Assembly: GCA_003561535.1 (NCBI GenBank)
Contig: PWWI01000246.1
Location: forward strand, 1 to 32,231
Direction: 5' to 3'
Origin: Nitriliruptoraceae bacterium
Lineage (GTDB): Bacteria > Actinomycetota > Nitriliruptoria > Nitriliruptorales > Nitriliruptoraceae
DNA length: 32,231 bases
The notes below the pieces were generated by a model, which was given only the letters and a program-made list of their open reading frames with translations, ran no database searches and was not told the DNA's origin. How positions within the stretch are numbered: position 1 is the first letter of the stretch; the number at the start of each line of letters is the position of its first letter. Below, piece by piece: positions 1-7,339 of the stretch. Made by a program: the position numbers and the translations under genes.

Positions 1-225
1 CAACCCGCCGCCGTGCAGTGGATGGAGCAGCTGTCCTCCCGCGCCACCAACGCCGTGGCGGATGCCTCCGTCGCCGTGACCACGGTCGCCATCGTCCTGC
101 TCGTCACCACCGTGGCGGGCGTGTGGATCGCCGCCCGTCGCCAGCGTGCGCGGGCGCGACCCGACGCTCACGACGACGAGCCCGCCACGCCCTCCACCCC
201 ACCATCCTCGACCCCTCGGAGCTGA
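1..225 (+). CDS. C-terminal end of a membrane protein (partial)
   Basis: The reading frame is open from the first base of the window and stops with TGA at 223-225, so only the last 74 residues are visible. There is one clear hydrophobic helix (about residues 24-42 of the visible part, rich in V, T, A, I and L). It is followed by an arginine-rich stretch and then an acidic, proline- and threonine-rich tail. The positive charges after the helix suggest the tail is cytoplasmic. The stop lies 2 bases before the ATG of the DUF3179 lipoprotein, so the two are probably co-transcribed. I do not recognise the family from this fragment. Confidence 0.55.
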   Translation, partial: QPAAVQWMEQLSSRATNAVADASVAVTTVAIVLLVTTVAGVWIAARRQRARARPDAHDDEPATPSTPPSSTPRS

Positions 226-227
226 CC

Positions 228-1472
228 ATGCGTCGCATCCTGCCCGCCCTGGCCGTCACCGCGCTGCTCGCCGCGGCCTGTGCCGCGCCCTCGGGGACCG
301 ACGAGGCCGCGCCGGCCGACACCTCCTCAGCGTCCGGGGAGACCGACGCCGGCGACGACGCCGGCACCTCCTCCGACACCGCCATCCGCACCGAGTCCGT
401 CGGGTGCGAGGACGGCGAGTTCTTCTGGGAGGTGGACGGCTGCGAGCCCGCGACCTCCATCGACCTCGACCGGCTGCTCGCCGGCGGTCCACCCCCCGAC
501 GGCATCCCCCCGATCGACGACCCCGTGTTCGAGTCGATCGCCGACGCCTCCGAATGGCTCGAGGACGAGAGCCCGGTCATGGTCGTCGACGTCGATGACG
601 ACGTGCGGGCCTACCCGCTCGCGATCCTCACCTGGCACGAGATCGTCAACGACGTGGTGGGCGGCGTGCCGCTGCTCGTCACCTACTGCCCGCTGTGCAA
701 CTCGGCGCTGGTCTTCGAGCGCATCGTCGACACCCCCGACGGCGAGGTGGAGCTCGACTTCGGCACCTCGGGTCGGCTCTACCAGTCGAACCTGGTGATG
801 TACGACCGGCAGTACCGCAACCTCTGGACCCAGTTCGAGGGCGAGGGGATCATCGGCGAAAGGTTCCTCGGCACCGAGCTGACCCGCATCCCGGCCTGGC
901 TGTTCGGCTTCGGCGAGCTACGTGAACTACACCCCGACGCTCAGATGCTCTCCCGCGACACCGGCCACAACCGCGACTACGGCCGCAACCCCTACACCGC
1001 CTACGACCAGGAGGGCCGCGCGCCCTTCCTGTTCGACGGGGAGCTCGACCAGCGCTTCAGCGCGATGGCCCGGCTCGTCGGCCTGGCCGACGGTGACGAC
1101 GCGGTCGCCGTCCTGCTCGAGCAGCTGGCGGAGGAGCGGACCGTCGAGGTCGCCCTCGGCGACGAGGCCCTCGTGGTCCTGTGGGCCCCGGGCCAGGCCT
1201 CGGCGCTCGACACCGCCGCGATCGACCAGGGACGGGACGTGGGCCAGACGGCGGCCTTCGTCGCCGAGCTGGACGGTGAGCCCGTGGAACTGCGGCCCGG
1301 CGACGTCGATGGCCGGTTCGTGGACCAGCTGAGCGGCTCCACCTTCGACCTGCGCGGTCGGGCGCTCGACGGGCCCCTGGAGGGCGAACAGCTCGAGGCC
1401 GTGACCCACGACGACACCTTCTGGTTCGTCTGGGTCGCCTTCAAGCCCGACACCGAGGTGGTGGGCGGCTGA
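228..1472 (+). CDS. DUF3179 domain lipoprotein
   Basis: A 414-residue protein with an N-terminal signal (MRR, hydrophobic stretch, then ALLAAAC) that fits a lipoprotein signal peptide, with the lipidated Cys near residue 20. A low-complexity Ala/Asp/Ser/Thr linker follows. The globular part matches what I know of DUF3179: a WHEIVND segment, then TYCPLCNSALVF with a C-x2-C pair, SNLVMYDR and LWTQFEGEGI. The family is common in actinobacteria, archaea and Planctomycetes. Its function is unknown, although the C-x2-C pair suggests metal or redox chemistry outside the membrane. The ATG at 228 was chosen because it gives the signal peptide; the frame is open further upstream but without one. It sits 2 bases after the upstream membrane protein. 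Confidence 0.85.
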   Translation: MRRILPALAVTALLAAACAAPSGTDEAAPADTSSASGETDAGDDAGTSSDTAIRTESVGCEDGEFFWEVDGCEPATSIDLDRLLAGGPPPDGIPPIDDPVFESIADASEWLEDESPVMVVDVDDDVRAYPLAILTWHEIVNDVVGGVPLLVTYCPLCNSALVFERIVDTPDGEVELDFGTSGRLYQSNLVMYDRQYRNLWTQFEGEGIIGERFLGTELTRIPAWLFGFGELRELHPDAQMLSRDTGHNRDYGRNPYTAYDQEGRAPFLFDGELDQRFSAMARLVGLADGDDAVAVLLEQLAEERTVEVALGDEALVVLWAPGQASALDTAAIDQGRDVGQTAAFVAELDGEPVELRPGDVDGRFVDQLSGSTFDLRGRALDGPLEGEQLEAVTHDDTFWFVWVAFKPDTEVVGG

Positions 1473-1478
1473 GACGGG

Positions 1479-1524
1479 GCCCCCGGCCCGAGCGGAGAAC
1501 TCCAGTGCCGCTCAGGCCGGGGGC
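1479..1524. terminator. Strong stem-loop between convergent genes
   Basis: Bases 1479-1488 pair with 1515-1524 (10 bp, GCCCCCGGCC with GGCCGGGGGC). After one mismatch, 1490-1495 pair with 1508-1513 (6 bp), around a 12-base loop. It lies between the converging DUF3179 and sigma-factor genes and could terminate both. There is no T-tract, as is common for terminators in GC-rich actinobacteria. Confidence 0.7.
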
Positions 1525-1561
1525 ACTGCGCCGCGTGCCTGAGCCTGGTCCACGACGGGGA

Positions 1562-2143
1562 TCAGCCGCGAGCCGAGGTGATGCCGTGGCGCTCGAGCCG
1601 CGTCCGCACCTTGGCGCGCGCGCGGTGCAGGCGGCTCATGACCGTCCCGATCGGGATGTCGAGCAGGTCGGCGGCCTCCTGGTAACTGAGCCCGTCCAGG
1701 TCCACCAGCGCGACGACGGCGCGATGCTTCGGTGACAGCGACGCCAACGCGTCCCGCACGATCGGATCGAGGTCGTCCCGCAGGGCCTGCTCGTCCGTTC
1801 CGTCCTGCCGACCGTCCGCGCCCCGCGCCGGGACCCGCCCGGCCACCTCGTCGTCGAGCAGATCGGGCCGACGCTTGCGCACCAGGTTGATGTGGGTGTT
1901 GCGAAGGATGGTCAACAGCCAGGCGCGGGGGTGACGACCATCGAACCTCTCGAACGCCCGGTAGGCGCGGACCAGGGTGTCCTGCACCAGGTCCTCGGCA
2001 TCCACCGGGTCCCGGGTGAGCCGCCGGGCCACCCGCAGCAACACGGGCAGCTCCGGGAGCACCTGCTCCCGGAAACGCACCTGCCAGGCGTCCTGGGACG
2101 CGCCGGGCCGGCCGGTCGAGGTCGAGCGATCATCGGTAGCCAC
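1562..2143 (-). CDS. ECF-type RNA polymerase sigma factor
   Basis: A 193-residue sigma-70 family factor of the extracytoplasmic-function group, which directs RNA polymerase to a stress regulon. Region 2 is visible as LLRVARRLTRDPVDAEDLVQ, followed by DTLVRAYRAFERFDG and AWLLTILRNTHINLVRKRR. Region 4 is visible as LASLSPKHRAVVALVDLDGL, SYQEAADLLDIPIGTVMSRL and HRARAKVR, a helix-turn-helix for the -35 element. The order and spacing match SigR/SigH-like factors. The GTG at 2143 is my choice because the frame is open far upstream without similarity; there is no strong ribosome site, so the exact start is uncertain. The divergent gene at 2288 encodes a zinc-finger protein that is probably its anti-sigma factor. 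That head-to-head arrangement is less usual than a sigma/anti-sigma operon. Confidence 0.9.
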   Translation of the reverse strand: MATDDRSTSTGRPGASQDAWQVRFREQVLPELPVLLRVARRLTRDPVDAEDLVQDTLVRAYRAFERFDGRHPRAWLLTILRNTHINLVRKRRPDLLDDEVAGRVPARGADGRQDGTDEQALRDDLDPIVRDALASLSPKHRAVVALVDLDGLSYQEAADLLDIPIGTVMSRLHRARAKVRTRLERHGITSARG

Positions 2144-2287
2144 ACCGGGGCAACCCGGCAGGCAGCGCGAGGCTTCCAACCCGGCACCGATCCGGGTGGA
2201 AGGCACGCGATGCCTCAGCGGTTGCCGATGGAGTCCGTCGGGCCTCGGCGGGCACCTGGCCCGGGCGGGGCCAGCAGGAGGTGGGAC

Positions 2288-2560
2288 GTGGCCGGAACCT
2301 TCGACGACACCGGACGCGCCCGGCTCGGCTGCCGGCAGGTCCGACGCACCCTGCAGGCCTTCCTGGACGGCGAGGTGGAGCCACTGCGTGCTGAGCTCGT
2401 GGCCGCCCACCTCGAGAGCTGTGCGCGCTGCCAGGTCGAGGCCGAGGTGCTCGAGCGGGTCATCGACTCGCTGCAACGGCTCAGGCCGGACATCGATCTG
2501 GCCGCCTACACCCGGCTCGTCGAGAACACCGAGCAGCTGACCGAACGCGAGCGACCCTGA
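2288..2560 (+). CDS. Zinc-finger anti-sigma factor (RsrA/mycothiol-system type)
   Basis: A 90-residue cytoplasmic protein with the zinc-binding anti-sigma pattern: an early Cys (LGCRQVRRTL), then LQAFLDGEV, then H-x3-C-x2-C (HLESCARC). In RsrA-like proteins these residues bind zinc and respond to thiol oxidation, releasing the bound sigma factor. The partner is probably the ECF factor at 1562-2143. GTG at 2288 was chosen because AGGAGGT at 2276-2282 ends 5 bases before it; an ATG at 2228 in the same frame lacks such a site. No transmembrane segment is present, so it would sense the cytoplasm. Confidence 0.85.
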   Translation: MAGTFDDTGRARLGCRQVRRTLQAFLDGEVEPLRAELVAAHLESCARCQVEAEVLERVIDSLQRLRPDIDLAAYTRLVENTEQLTERERP

Positions 2561-2637
2561 GCCAACCGTGGGTGGCGCCGTCGCTGACCGGCACGCGTCG
2601 CCAGCGGCACACGGCGAGCGGAAGCGGAGATGGACCG

Positions 2638-3312
2638 ATGGCGACGCAGAGCCGGCAGGCAGCCTGGATGGCGCGCTGCGTCGGCCGGGGAGATCTGGCT
2701 CCGTTCTCCGAGGTGGAGTTGGCCGAGCTCGAACGGCTGGTCGGGGTCCGCCACGCCGCCGCCGGGACGCCGTTGCTGGGCCAGGCAGCGACCGTCGACC
2801 ACATCGGCATCATCACCAGCGGCGAGGTGGAGCTCACCCACCGCCGCCGAGGTCGACCTGAGGTGCTCCAGGTGCTCCACCCCGGCGAGGTCTACGGCGA
2901 CATCGCGGTGCTGTGCTCGCTGCCGACGTTGTTCGGTGCCCGGGCCGCCAGCGACGTCCGCGTGATCGAGCTCGACGCCGGCCGCTTCTCGGCGCTGCTC
3001 GAGCAACGTCCCCACGTGTGCCGCCGGGTGCTGTTCTCGGTGGCGTCCCGCCTCGAACGGATGCAGCGTCGCCTGCTGACGGTCACCGCTGGCGATCTCA
3101 CCCACCAGGTCGCGGCGCTGCTGCTCGACGAGATGGGGCCACGACCAGGGGTCGTCGGGCTCTCACAGAGCACGATCGCCGAGCTGCTCGGCAGCACCCG
3201 TCCGAGCGTGAACCGGGTCCTGCGGTCCTTCGAGCAGGCCGGCCACCTCCAGTTGCACTACCGACGTATCGAGGTGCTCGATCCTGTGGGTCTGGAGCAG
3301 TTGCTGCGTTGA
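2638..3312 (+). CDS. Crp/Fnr family transcriptional regulator
   Basis: A 224-residue regulator with an N-terminal cyclic-nucleotide-binding-like barrel (about residues 20-130; GEVYGDIAVL and the GARAASDVRVIEL strand) followed by a long helix and a C-terminal winged helix-turn-helix. The recognition region reads SQSTIAELLGSTRPSVNRVL. The family senses small molecules, redox state or gases. The cysteines seen (residues 14, 92 and 127) do not form the N-terminal Fe-S cluster motif of Fnr, so the ligand is unknown. ATG 2638 follows a purine-rich GCGGAGA. The gene precedes the tandem membrane-protein genes, with a palindrome at 3321-3340 that could be its operator; that link is inference. Confidence 0.88.
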   Translation: MATQSRQAAWMARCVGRGDLAPFSEVELAELERLVGVRHAAAGTPLLGQAATVDHIGIITSGEVELTHRRRGRPEVLQVLHPGEVYGDIAVLCSLPTLFGARAASDVRVIELDAGRFSALLEQRPHVCRRVLFSVASRLERMQRRLLTVTAGDLTHQVAALLLDEMGPRPGVVGLSQSTIAELLGSTRPSVNRVLRSFEQAGHLQLHYRRIEVLDPVGLEQLLR

Positions 3313-3320
3313 CGGTGGGA

Positions 3321-3340
3321 AGTGTGTCCGACACGACACT
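3321..3340. promoter_or_regulatory. Palindromic operator-like site upstream of the membrane-protein operon
   Basis: The 20-base stretch AGTGTGTCCGACACGACACT contains a perfect 5-1-5 palindrome (GTGTC, C, GACAC at 3324-3334). Its outer ends AGTGT and ACACT are also mutually complementary. It lies in the 103-base gap between the Crp/Fnr gene and the first membrane-protein gene. Crp/Fnr proteins bind short interrupted palindromes, so it is a candidate operator. No footprint or second copy supports this. Confidence 0.35.
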
Positions 3341-3415
3341 CGTGGACGCCGCTCCGAGCGCCGCGGTTTCCCTCCCATAGCGGGCCAGCACCGACTGGCA
3401 CCGGAGGAGAGAACG

Positions 3416-4360
3416 ATGACGACAACCGCATGGATCGAACGTCCACCACTGACCGAGCGCCCCGATGCGCAGACCTGGCATCGCAACACGGGTATGGCGA
3501 TCGCGGGTCTCGGCCTCGTGATCGTCGCCGTCGCCGTCGCGGTCAACGTCACGACCGCACCCGCGGTGGGTGGCGGCTCCGATACCGCCGGCACCCTGGC
3601 CGGCACCTTCGCTGCCTCCACCTTCGGTCTGGGGGTCACCAAGATCGGCATCGCGATCATCCTGATCGGGATCATCCTCAGCCTGTGGCGGCGGGTCACC
3701 GCGGTCGGGACCGCACTCCAGAGACTCGCAGCGGGCCGCGAGGCCGGCTCCGACCATCCGGCGACCGGCGAGGTCGACACCCCGTACGGACCCGCGAGTG
3801 CCACCACCCGCCCGCCGGAGCCCCTGTCGATCCACCGGATGGCCGAACGCATGTGGCTCCCCGTCCTGGCGATGGGGGCCATGGCGCTGACCGTCGGCCT
3901 GCTGCTCGGGCTGTGGACCTCGTCCCTGGCGGGTGGGACGGAAGCCTTCCGGGTGGCGTCCGCCTGGAGCCAGGGCACGCTGTTCCTCGGCGAAGGGCTG
4001 CTGCTGAGCGGGATCTCCTTCCTGCTGGGCACGATCCTCTCCTCGCTGCGCCGGGGCGGGGGCGAGGTCCAGCAGGCACTCGGCGTCGACGTGCAGACCC
4101 TGAAGATGCCCGGCACCGCCAAGGCCTTCATCGCCCTTATGGCGCTCGGCATGATGGCGGCCATCGCGCAGTTCGCGCTGTACGGCATCGCCGCATCGGT
4201 CGCAGGTGACCCGGCGAGCTACGCCGTGTGGGTCAGCTGGCTCGGTCCCTTCCGTGAGGTCGCGCTCGGAGTCCTGCTCGCCGGCATCGTCCTGGCCCTG
4301 GCAACGATCGCCAAGGCGCTGGGGTTCCAGTTCCACCGTGTCCGTCAACTCGCCGCCTGA
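3416..4360 (+). CDS. Six-helix membrane protein, family unknown
   Basis: A 314-residue integral membrane protein with about six hydrophobic segments, near residues 25-46, 78-98, 143-168, 184-208, 233-257 and 280-302. The part from about residue 138 onward is clearly related to the next gene: both have an RMxxxMWxP start, an LRRGGG or FRVGGG loop, then VQTLKMP and AK followed by a Met- and Ala-rich helix. ATG 3416 follows GGAGGAGA. I do not recognise a named family. Tandem copies next to a Crp/Fnr regulator and OsmC suggest a stress-related membrane function, but this is only context. Confidence 0.75.
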   Translation: MTTTAWIERPPLTERPDAQTWHRNTGMAIAGLGLVIVAVAVAVNVTTAPAVGGGSDTAGTLAGTFAASTFGLGVTKIGIAIILIGIILSLWRRVTAVGTALQRLAAGREAGSDHPATGEVDTPYGPASATTRPPEPLSIHRMAERMWLPVLAMGAMALTVGLLLGLWTSSLAGGTEAFRVASAWSQGTLFLGEGLLLSGISFLLGTILSSLRRGGGEVQQALGVDVQTLKMPGTAKAFIALMALGMMAAIAQFALYGIAASVAGDPASYAVWVSWLGPFREVALGVLLAGIVLALATIAKALGFQFHRVRQLAA

Positions 4361-4381
4361 AGACACCGGAGAGGTCCGATC

Positions 4382-5071
4382 ATGAGCACCAACACCCCGA
4401 CCAGGAAGACCACGACCAACCGCGTCCCTCGCGCGCCCGAGCCGCGCAGCGACGGTTTCGCCGTCGACGGCTCCGACACGAGCCTCGGGACCAACCTCCC
4501 CCAACGTATGGGTGAGCGCCTGTGGGCACCGATGCTGGTGATGGCACTGATGGCGTTCGCCGCCGCGATGGCCCTCGGCGTCCTGCGCGCCGACGTCGTG
4601 GCCACCACCCCCGACGACGCGGTGCGTCTCGCACAGCTCCAGCACATCACGGCCGGCGTGATGTTCATCGGCTTCACCGCCGTGCTCTCCGCCATCGCCT
4701 TCGCCATCGCCCGCATCCTCGGCGTCTTCCGCGTCGGTGGGGGCCAGCTCCAGCAGTCCACCATCGGCCACGTCCAGACGCTGAAGATGCCGACCAGCGC
4801 CAAGCTGATGATCGCCCTGATGATGATGGGCATGATGGCCATCGTCGCTGCGGTCATCGGCCACTTCGTGGTCGCCGCCCAGACGACGGCCACCGCGGAC
4901 CTGCTGGCCGCCGAGCAGGCGTTCGTGAGCCTCGAAGCGGTCCGCAGGATCGGCGTCTCGCTGCACCTCGTCGCGATCGCCCTCGGGCTGGCCACGATCA
5001 TCGAGGTCCTACGGTTCCAGTCCGTGAGGATCGGCGAGCTCGCGACCACACCTCGCTCCGGCAGCACCTGA
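4382..5071 (+). CDS. Four-helix membrane protein, paralogue of the upstream gene
   Basis: A 229-residue membrane protein with four hydrophobic segments, near residues 46-68, 92-117, 139-163 and 185-205. It matches the C-terminal two thirds of the upstream protein, sharing VQTLKMP, an AK-led Met-rich helix and the final LATIxxxLxFQ helix. It lacks the first two helices and has a hydrophilic N-terminal tail of about 40 residues instead. It starts 21 bases after the stop of the upstream gene and is very probably in the same transcript, which appears to end at the hairpin at 5091-5120. The pair probably arose by duplication. Function unknown. Confidence 0.75.
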   Translation: MSTNTPTRKTTTNRVPRAPEPRSDGFAVDGSDTSLGTNLPQRMGERLWAPMLVMALMAFAAAMALGVLRADVVATTPDDAVRLAQLQHITAGVMFIGFTAVLSAIAFAIARILGVFRVGGGQLQQSTIGHVQTLKMPTSAKLMIALMMMGMMAIVAAVIGHFVVAAQTTATADLLAAEQAFVSLEAVRRIGVSLHLVAIALGLATIIEVLRFQSVRIGELATTPRSGST

Positions 5072-5090
5072 GCGGGCGCGCGACGACAGC

Positions 5091-5120
5091 GGGGTGGACG
5101 GTTCGATGACCGTCCACCCC
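5091..5120 (+). terminator. Perfect 12-bp hairpin after the membrane-protein pair
   Basis: GGGGTGGACGGT at 5091-5102 pairs perfectly with ACCGTCCACCCC at 5109-5120 around the 6-base loop TCGATG. It begins 19 bases after the stop of the second membrane protein. There is no T-tract, but the position and stability suggest a transcription terminator. Confidence 0.75.
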
Positions 5121-5218
5121 GCGTGCGTGGCACGGCCACCCACGGCCACCACCGAGGTCCGGCACGCTGGGGACCCGGCCGGCACCGACCATCACCATCA
5201 CCGATCAGGGAGCACCCG

Positions 5219-5650
5219 ATGAGCACGATCACCGCTGAGCTGACCGAGGGCTACGCCGTCACCCTGGGCACATCTTCGGGCCACACCTGGGCGGCCGACG
5301 AGCCGACGGAGGCCGGTGGCACCGACACCGGTCCGAACCCCTACGAGCTGCTGCTCGGTGCCTTGGCCGCCTGTACCACCATCACCGTGTCGATGTACGC
5401 CCAACGCAAGGGCTGGTCGATCGACGGCATCGAGGTCAGCTACGACCATGACCGCATCCACGTCGACGACTGCGCGGACTGCGAGGCGCACCACCGCGGC
5501 TACATCGATCGCATCGTCAGCCAGATCACCATCCGAGGTGACCTCGACGAGACCCAGCGCAAACGGCTGACACAGGTCGCCGCCAGCTGCCCGGTCCACA
5601 AGACGCTCGACAAGGGTGTGCACCTCGAGGACCACGTCAGCTTCGCGTGA
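5219..5650 (+). CDS. OsmC/Ohr family thiol peroxidase-like protein
   Basis: A 143-residue OsmC-family protein. These proteins reduce organic hydroperoxides through two cysteines. The fold signature is clear: GPNPYELLLGALAACTTITV carries the first Cys (C52) and AASCPVHKTL the second (C124). An additional C-x2-C pair (DDCADCEAHH, C85 and C88) is visible, as in the YhfA/OsmC-like branch. Length is normal. ATG 5219 was chosen because homology begins there; a weak purine stretch (TCAGGGAG) precedes it. It lies between two hairpins, so it is probably a single-gene transcript. It may belong to an oxidative-stress set with the sigma/anti-sigma pair upstream. Confidence 0.9.
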   Translation: MSTITAELTEGYAVTLGTSSGHTWAADEPTEAGGTDTGPNPYELLLGALAACTTITVSMYAQRKGWSIDGIEVSYDHDRIHVDDCADCEAHHRGYIDRIVSQITIRGDLDETQRKRLTQVAASCPVHKTLDKGVHLEDHVSFA

Positions 5651-5687
5651 GTCCGACCAAGCCCAACGGGAGGGAAGAGGACCGCGT

Positions 5688-5708
5688 CACCCACGGTTGC
5701 CGTGGGTG
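5688..5708 (+). terminator. 9-bp hairpin after osmC
   Basis: CACCCACGG at 5688-5696 pairs with CCGTGGGTG at 5700-5708 around the loop TTG. It lies 38 bases after the OsmC stop and before the small membrane-protein gene. It is a likely terminator or attenuator without a T-tract. Confidence 0.6.
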
Positions 5709-5739
5709 GACCGCTCAACCAGACCGCGGAGGATCCTCG

Positions 5740-5967
5740 ATGGCGGACACCGACCGGACCACCCGACGCCGCGAGCCCGGAGCCCCCAAGGGCCGGCCGA
5801 CCCCGGGCCGCAAGCAGCGCAACGCGGCTGCTCGGGCCCGCGCTCGCCACGAACGCGTCATCCTGCGCCTGTGGTGGGTCGGCGGTGCGCTGCTGTTGAT
5901 CGCGATCTTCACCGCCCTGGCGCTCACCGGCGTCGGGGCGGGCACCGGCGGTCATGTCGTCCCCTGA
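5740..5967 (+). CDS. Small single-span membrane protein
   Basis: A 75-residue protein. The first 45 residues are basic and hydrophilic, rich in Arg, Lys and Pro, and are followed by one transmembrane helix (about residues 48-68: LWWVGGALLLIAIFTALALT) and a short glycine-rich end. ATG 5740 follows GCGGAGGA at 5726-5733, a good ribosome site. The positive-inside rule puts the long N-terminus in the cytoplasm. No family recognised. Confidence 0.6.
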   Translation: MADTDRTTRRREPGAPKGRPTPGRKQRNAAARARARHERVILRLWWVGGALLLIAIFTALALTGVGAGTGGHVVP

Positions 5968-6000
5968 TCGTTCCCGAGCTCAACGGCTGCCGACGATGGC

Positions 6001-6006
6001 TACGGT
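6001..6006 (+). promoter_or_regulatory. Candidate -10 element TACGGT upstream of the BTAD regulator
   Basis: TACGGT fits the actinobacterial TAnnnT -10 pattern and lies 92 bases before the ATG of the downstream regulator. The same hexamer occurs in three other gaps of this window in the direction of the downstream gene. No convincing -35 was found. Confidence 0.35.
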
Positions 6007-6097
6007 GGGAGCAGGAACCAGCGATCCGCCCGAGGCCCGGACGACGCCTCTGCGCACTGACGGCGCGTGCAGCCTCGGGCACAGGTGAGGACGAGTG

Positions 6098-7339
6098 ATG
6101 CCGCAGCCGGTGGTGCGGGCTTTCGGGCCACTGCGGCTGGAGGTGGACGGCGACGGCCTGGGTCCAACGGACCTCGGTGGCCGCAAGCCCAAGCTCATCC
6201 TGGAGATCCTGTTGCTGGCCGACGGGCGTCCGGTCTCCCGGGATCGGCTGGCGGATCTGCTGTGGGACGAGGATCGCCCGCGCAACGTGCCCGGAACGAT
6301 CGACACCTACGTCTCCGTCCTGCGGCGCACGTTGGGCCGCCACCGTGACCTGCTCGTGACCGAACGCGAGGCCTACCGGCTGGCACGGTCGGAGCTGCTG
6401 GTCGACCTCGACCGCTTCGACCTCCTGGCCGAACGGGCCGCGACGCGTCCCAACGGGCGGGAGCGGCGTGCCACGCTCGAGGATGCGCTGAGCCTGGCCC
6501 ACGGCGAGGTGCTCGAGGACGAGCCCTACGCCGACTGGCTGCACGAGACCCGGGAGCACTACCGGCGGCGGGTGCTCGACCTCCGCGTGGAGGCTGGGCT
6601 GGCTGCACTGGTGGCGGGTGACGGCACCGCGGCGGTCGCGCACGCCGAGCAGGTGCTGGACGGCGATCGGCTCGAGGAGCGGGCCCACCGGCTCGCGATG
6701 CTGGGCCACCACCTCGGCGGGGTGCGCTCCGGCGCTTTGCGCGCCTACGAGCGCTGCCGCGAGGTGCTCGCCGAGGAGCTCGGAGCCGACCCGAGCCAGG
6801 AGACCGAGGATCTGCACGTCGCCATCCTGCGCGGACGTGCGGCAGCCGAGCTCGTGGCCGCCCACGACGAGGGCGCGGAGCGACCGTCCGCCAGGACATC
6901 CCGTGCCGCGGCCCGACGCGGACGGTCGCTGCACGTCCTGCTGGTCGAGGACACCCCGTCGGATGCGCGCCTGATCCGTGAGGCGCTCGAGTCGGGCACG
7001 GTGCCGATGCACGTCCACCACGTCCCTGATGGGGAGACGGCACTGGACTACGTCCGCGAGGCCGGCACCCGACCGGATCTGGTCCTGCTCGATCTGCACC
7101 TGCCGGGTCGCAGCGGACTCGAGGTCCTCGCTGAGCTGAAGCAGGATCCGTCGCTGCGGCGCCTGCCCGTGGTGATGCTCACCTCCTCGGCCGCACAGCA
7201 GGACGTGGCGAGCAGCTACGACCTGCACGCCAACAGCTACGTCACCAAGCCGACGGACCCTGACGACTTCGGCGATGTGGTCCGCGCCCTGGAGGCGTTC
7301 TGGCCCCTCACGGCGTCGGCGGCGGATCCGGGATCGTGA
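6098..7339 (+). CDS. BTAD (SARP-like) transcriptional regulator fused to a response-regulator receiver domain
   Basis: A 413-residue protein of unusual architecture. Residues about 5-95 are an OmpR-like winged helix (RAFGPLRLEV, GRKPKLILEILLL, PVSRDRLADLLW, TIDTYVSVLRRTLG). Residues about 100-250 are the bacterial transcriptional activation domain (DLDRFDLLAE, YADWLHETREHYRRRVLDL, AYERCREVLAEELGADPS). After an Arg- and Ala-rich linker, residues about 279-400 form a CheY-like receiver of the Rcp1 type (LHVLLVEDTPSDARLIREAL). The likely phosphate acceptor is Asp332 (LVLLDLHLPG), with the conserved Lys in YVTKPTD. SARP-type proteins normally lack a receiver, and receivers usually sit N-terminal to the DNA-binding domain. 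ATG 6098 follows GTGAGGACG. The partner kinase is probably the convergent gene, whose 3' end overlaps by 32 bases. Confidence 0.88.
   Translation: MPQPVVRAFGPLRLEVDGDGLGPTDLGGRKPKLILEILLLADGRPVSRDRLADLLWDEDRPRNVPGTIDTYVSVLRRTLGRHRDLLVTEREAYRLARSELLVDLDRFDLLAERAATRPNGRERRATLEDALSLAHGEVLEDEPYADWLHETREHYRRRVLDLRVEAGLAALVAGDGTAAVAHAEQVLDGDRLEERAHRLAMLGHHLGGVRSGALRAYERCREVLAEELGADPSQETEDLHVAILRGRAAAELVAAHDEGAERPSARTSRAAARRGRSLHVLLVEDTPSDARLIREALESGTVPMHVHHVPDGETALDYVREAGTRPDLVLLDLHLPGRSGLEVLAELKQDPSLRRLPVVMLTSSAAQQDVASSYDLHANSYVTKPTDPDDFGDVVRALEAFWPLTASAADPGS

Noticed and set aside
3098-4966. A 622-codon open frame on the minus strand
   Set aside because: It is antisense to the Crp/Fnr and membrane-protein genes, its translation is His/Asp/Arg/Gly-rich without domains, and long antisense frames are expected at this GC content.
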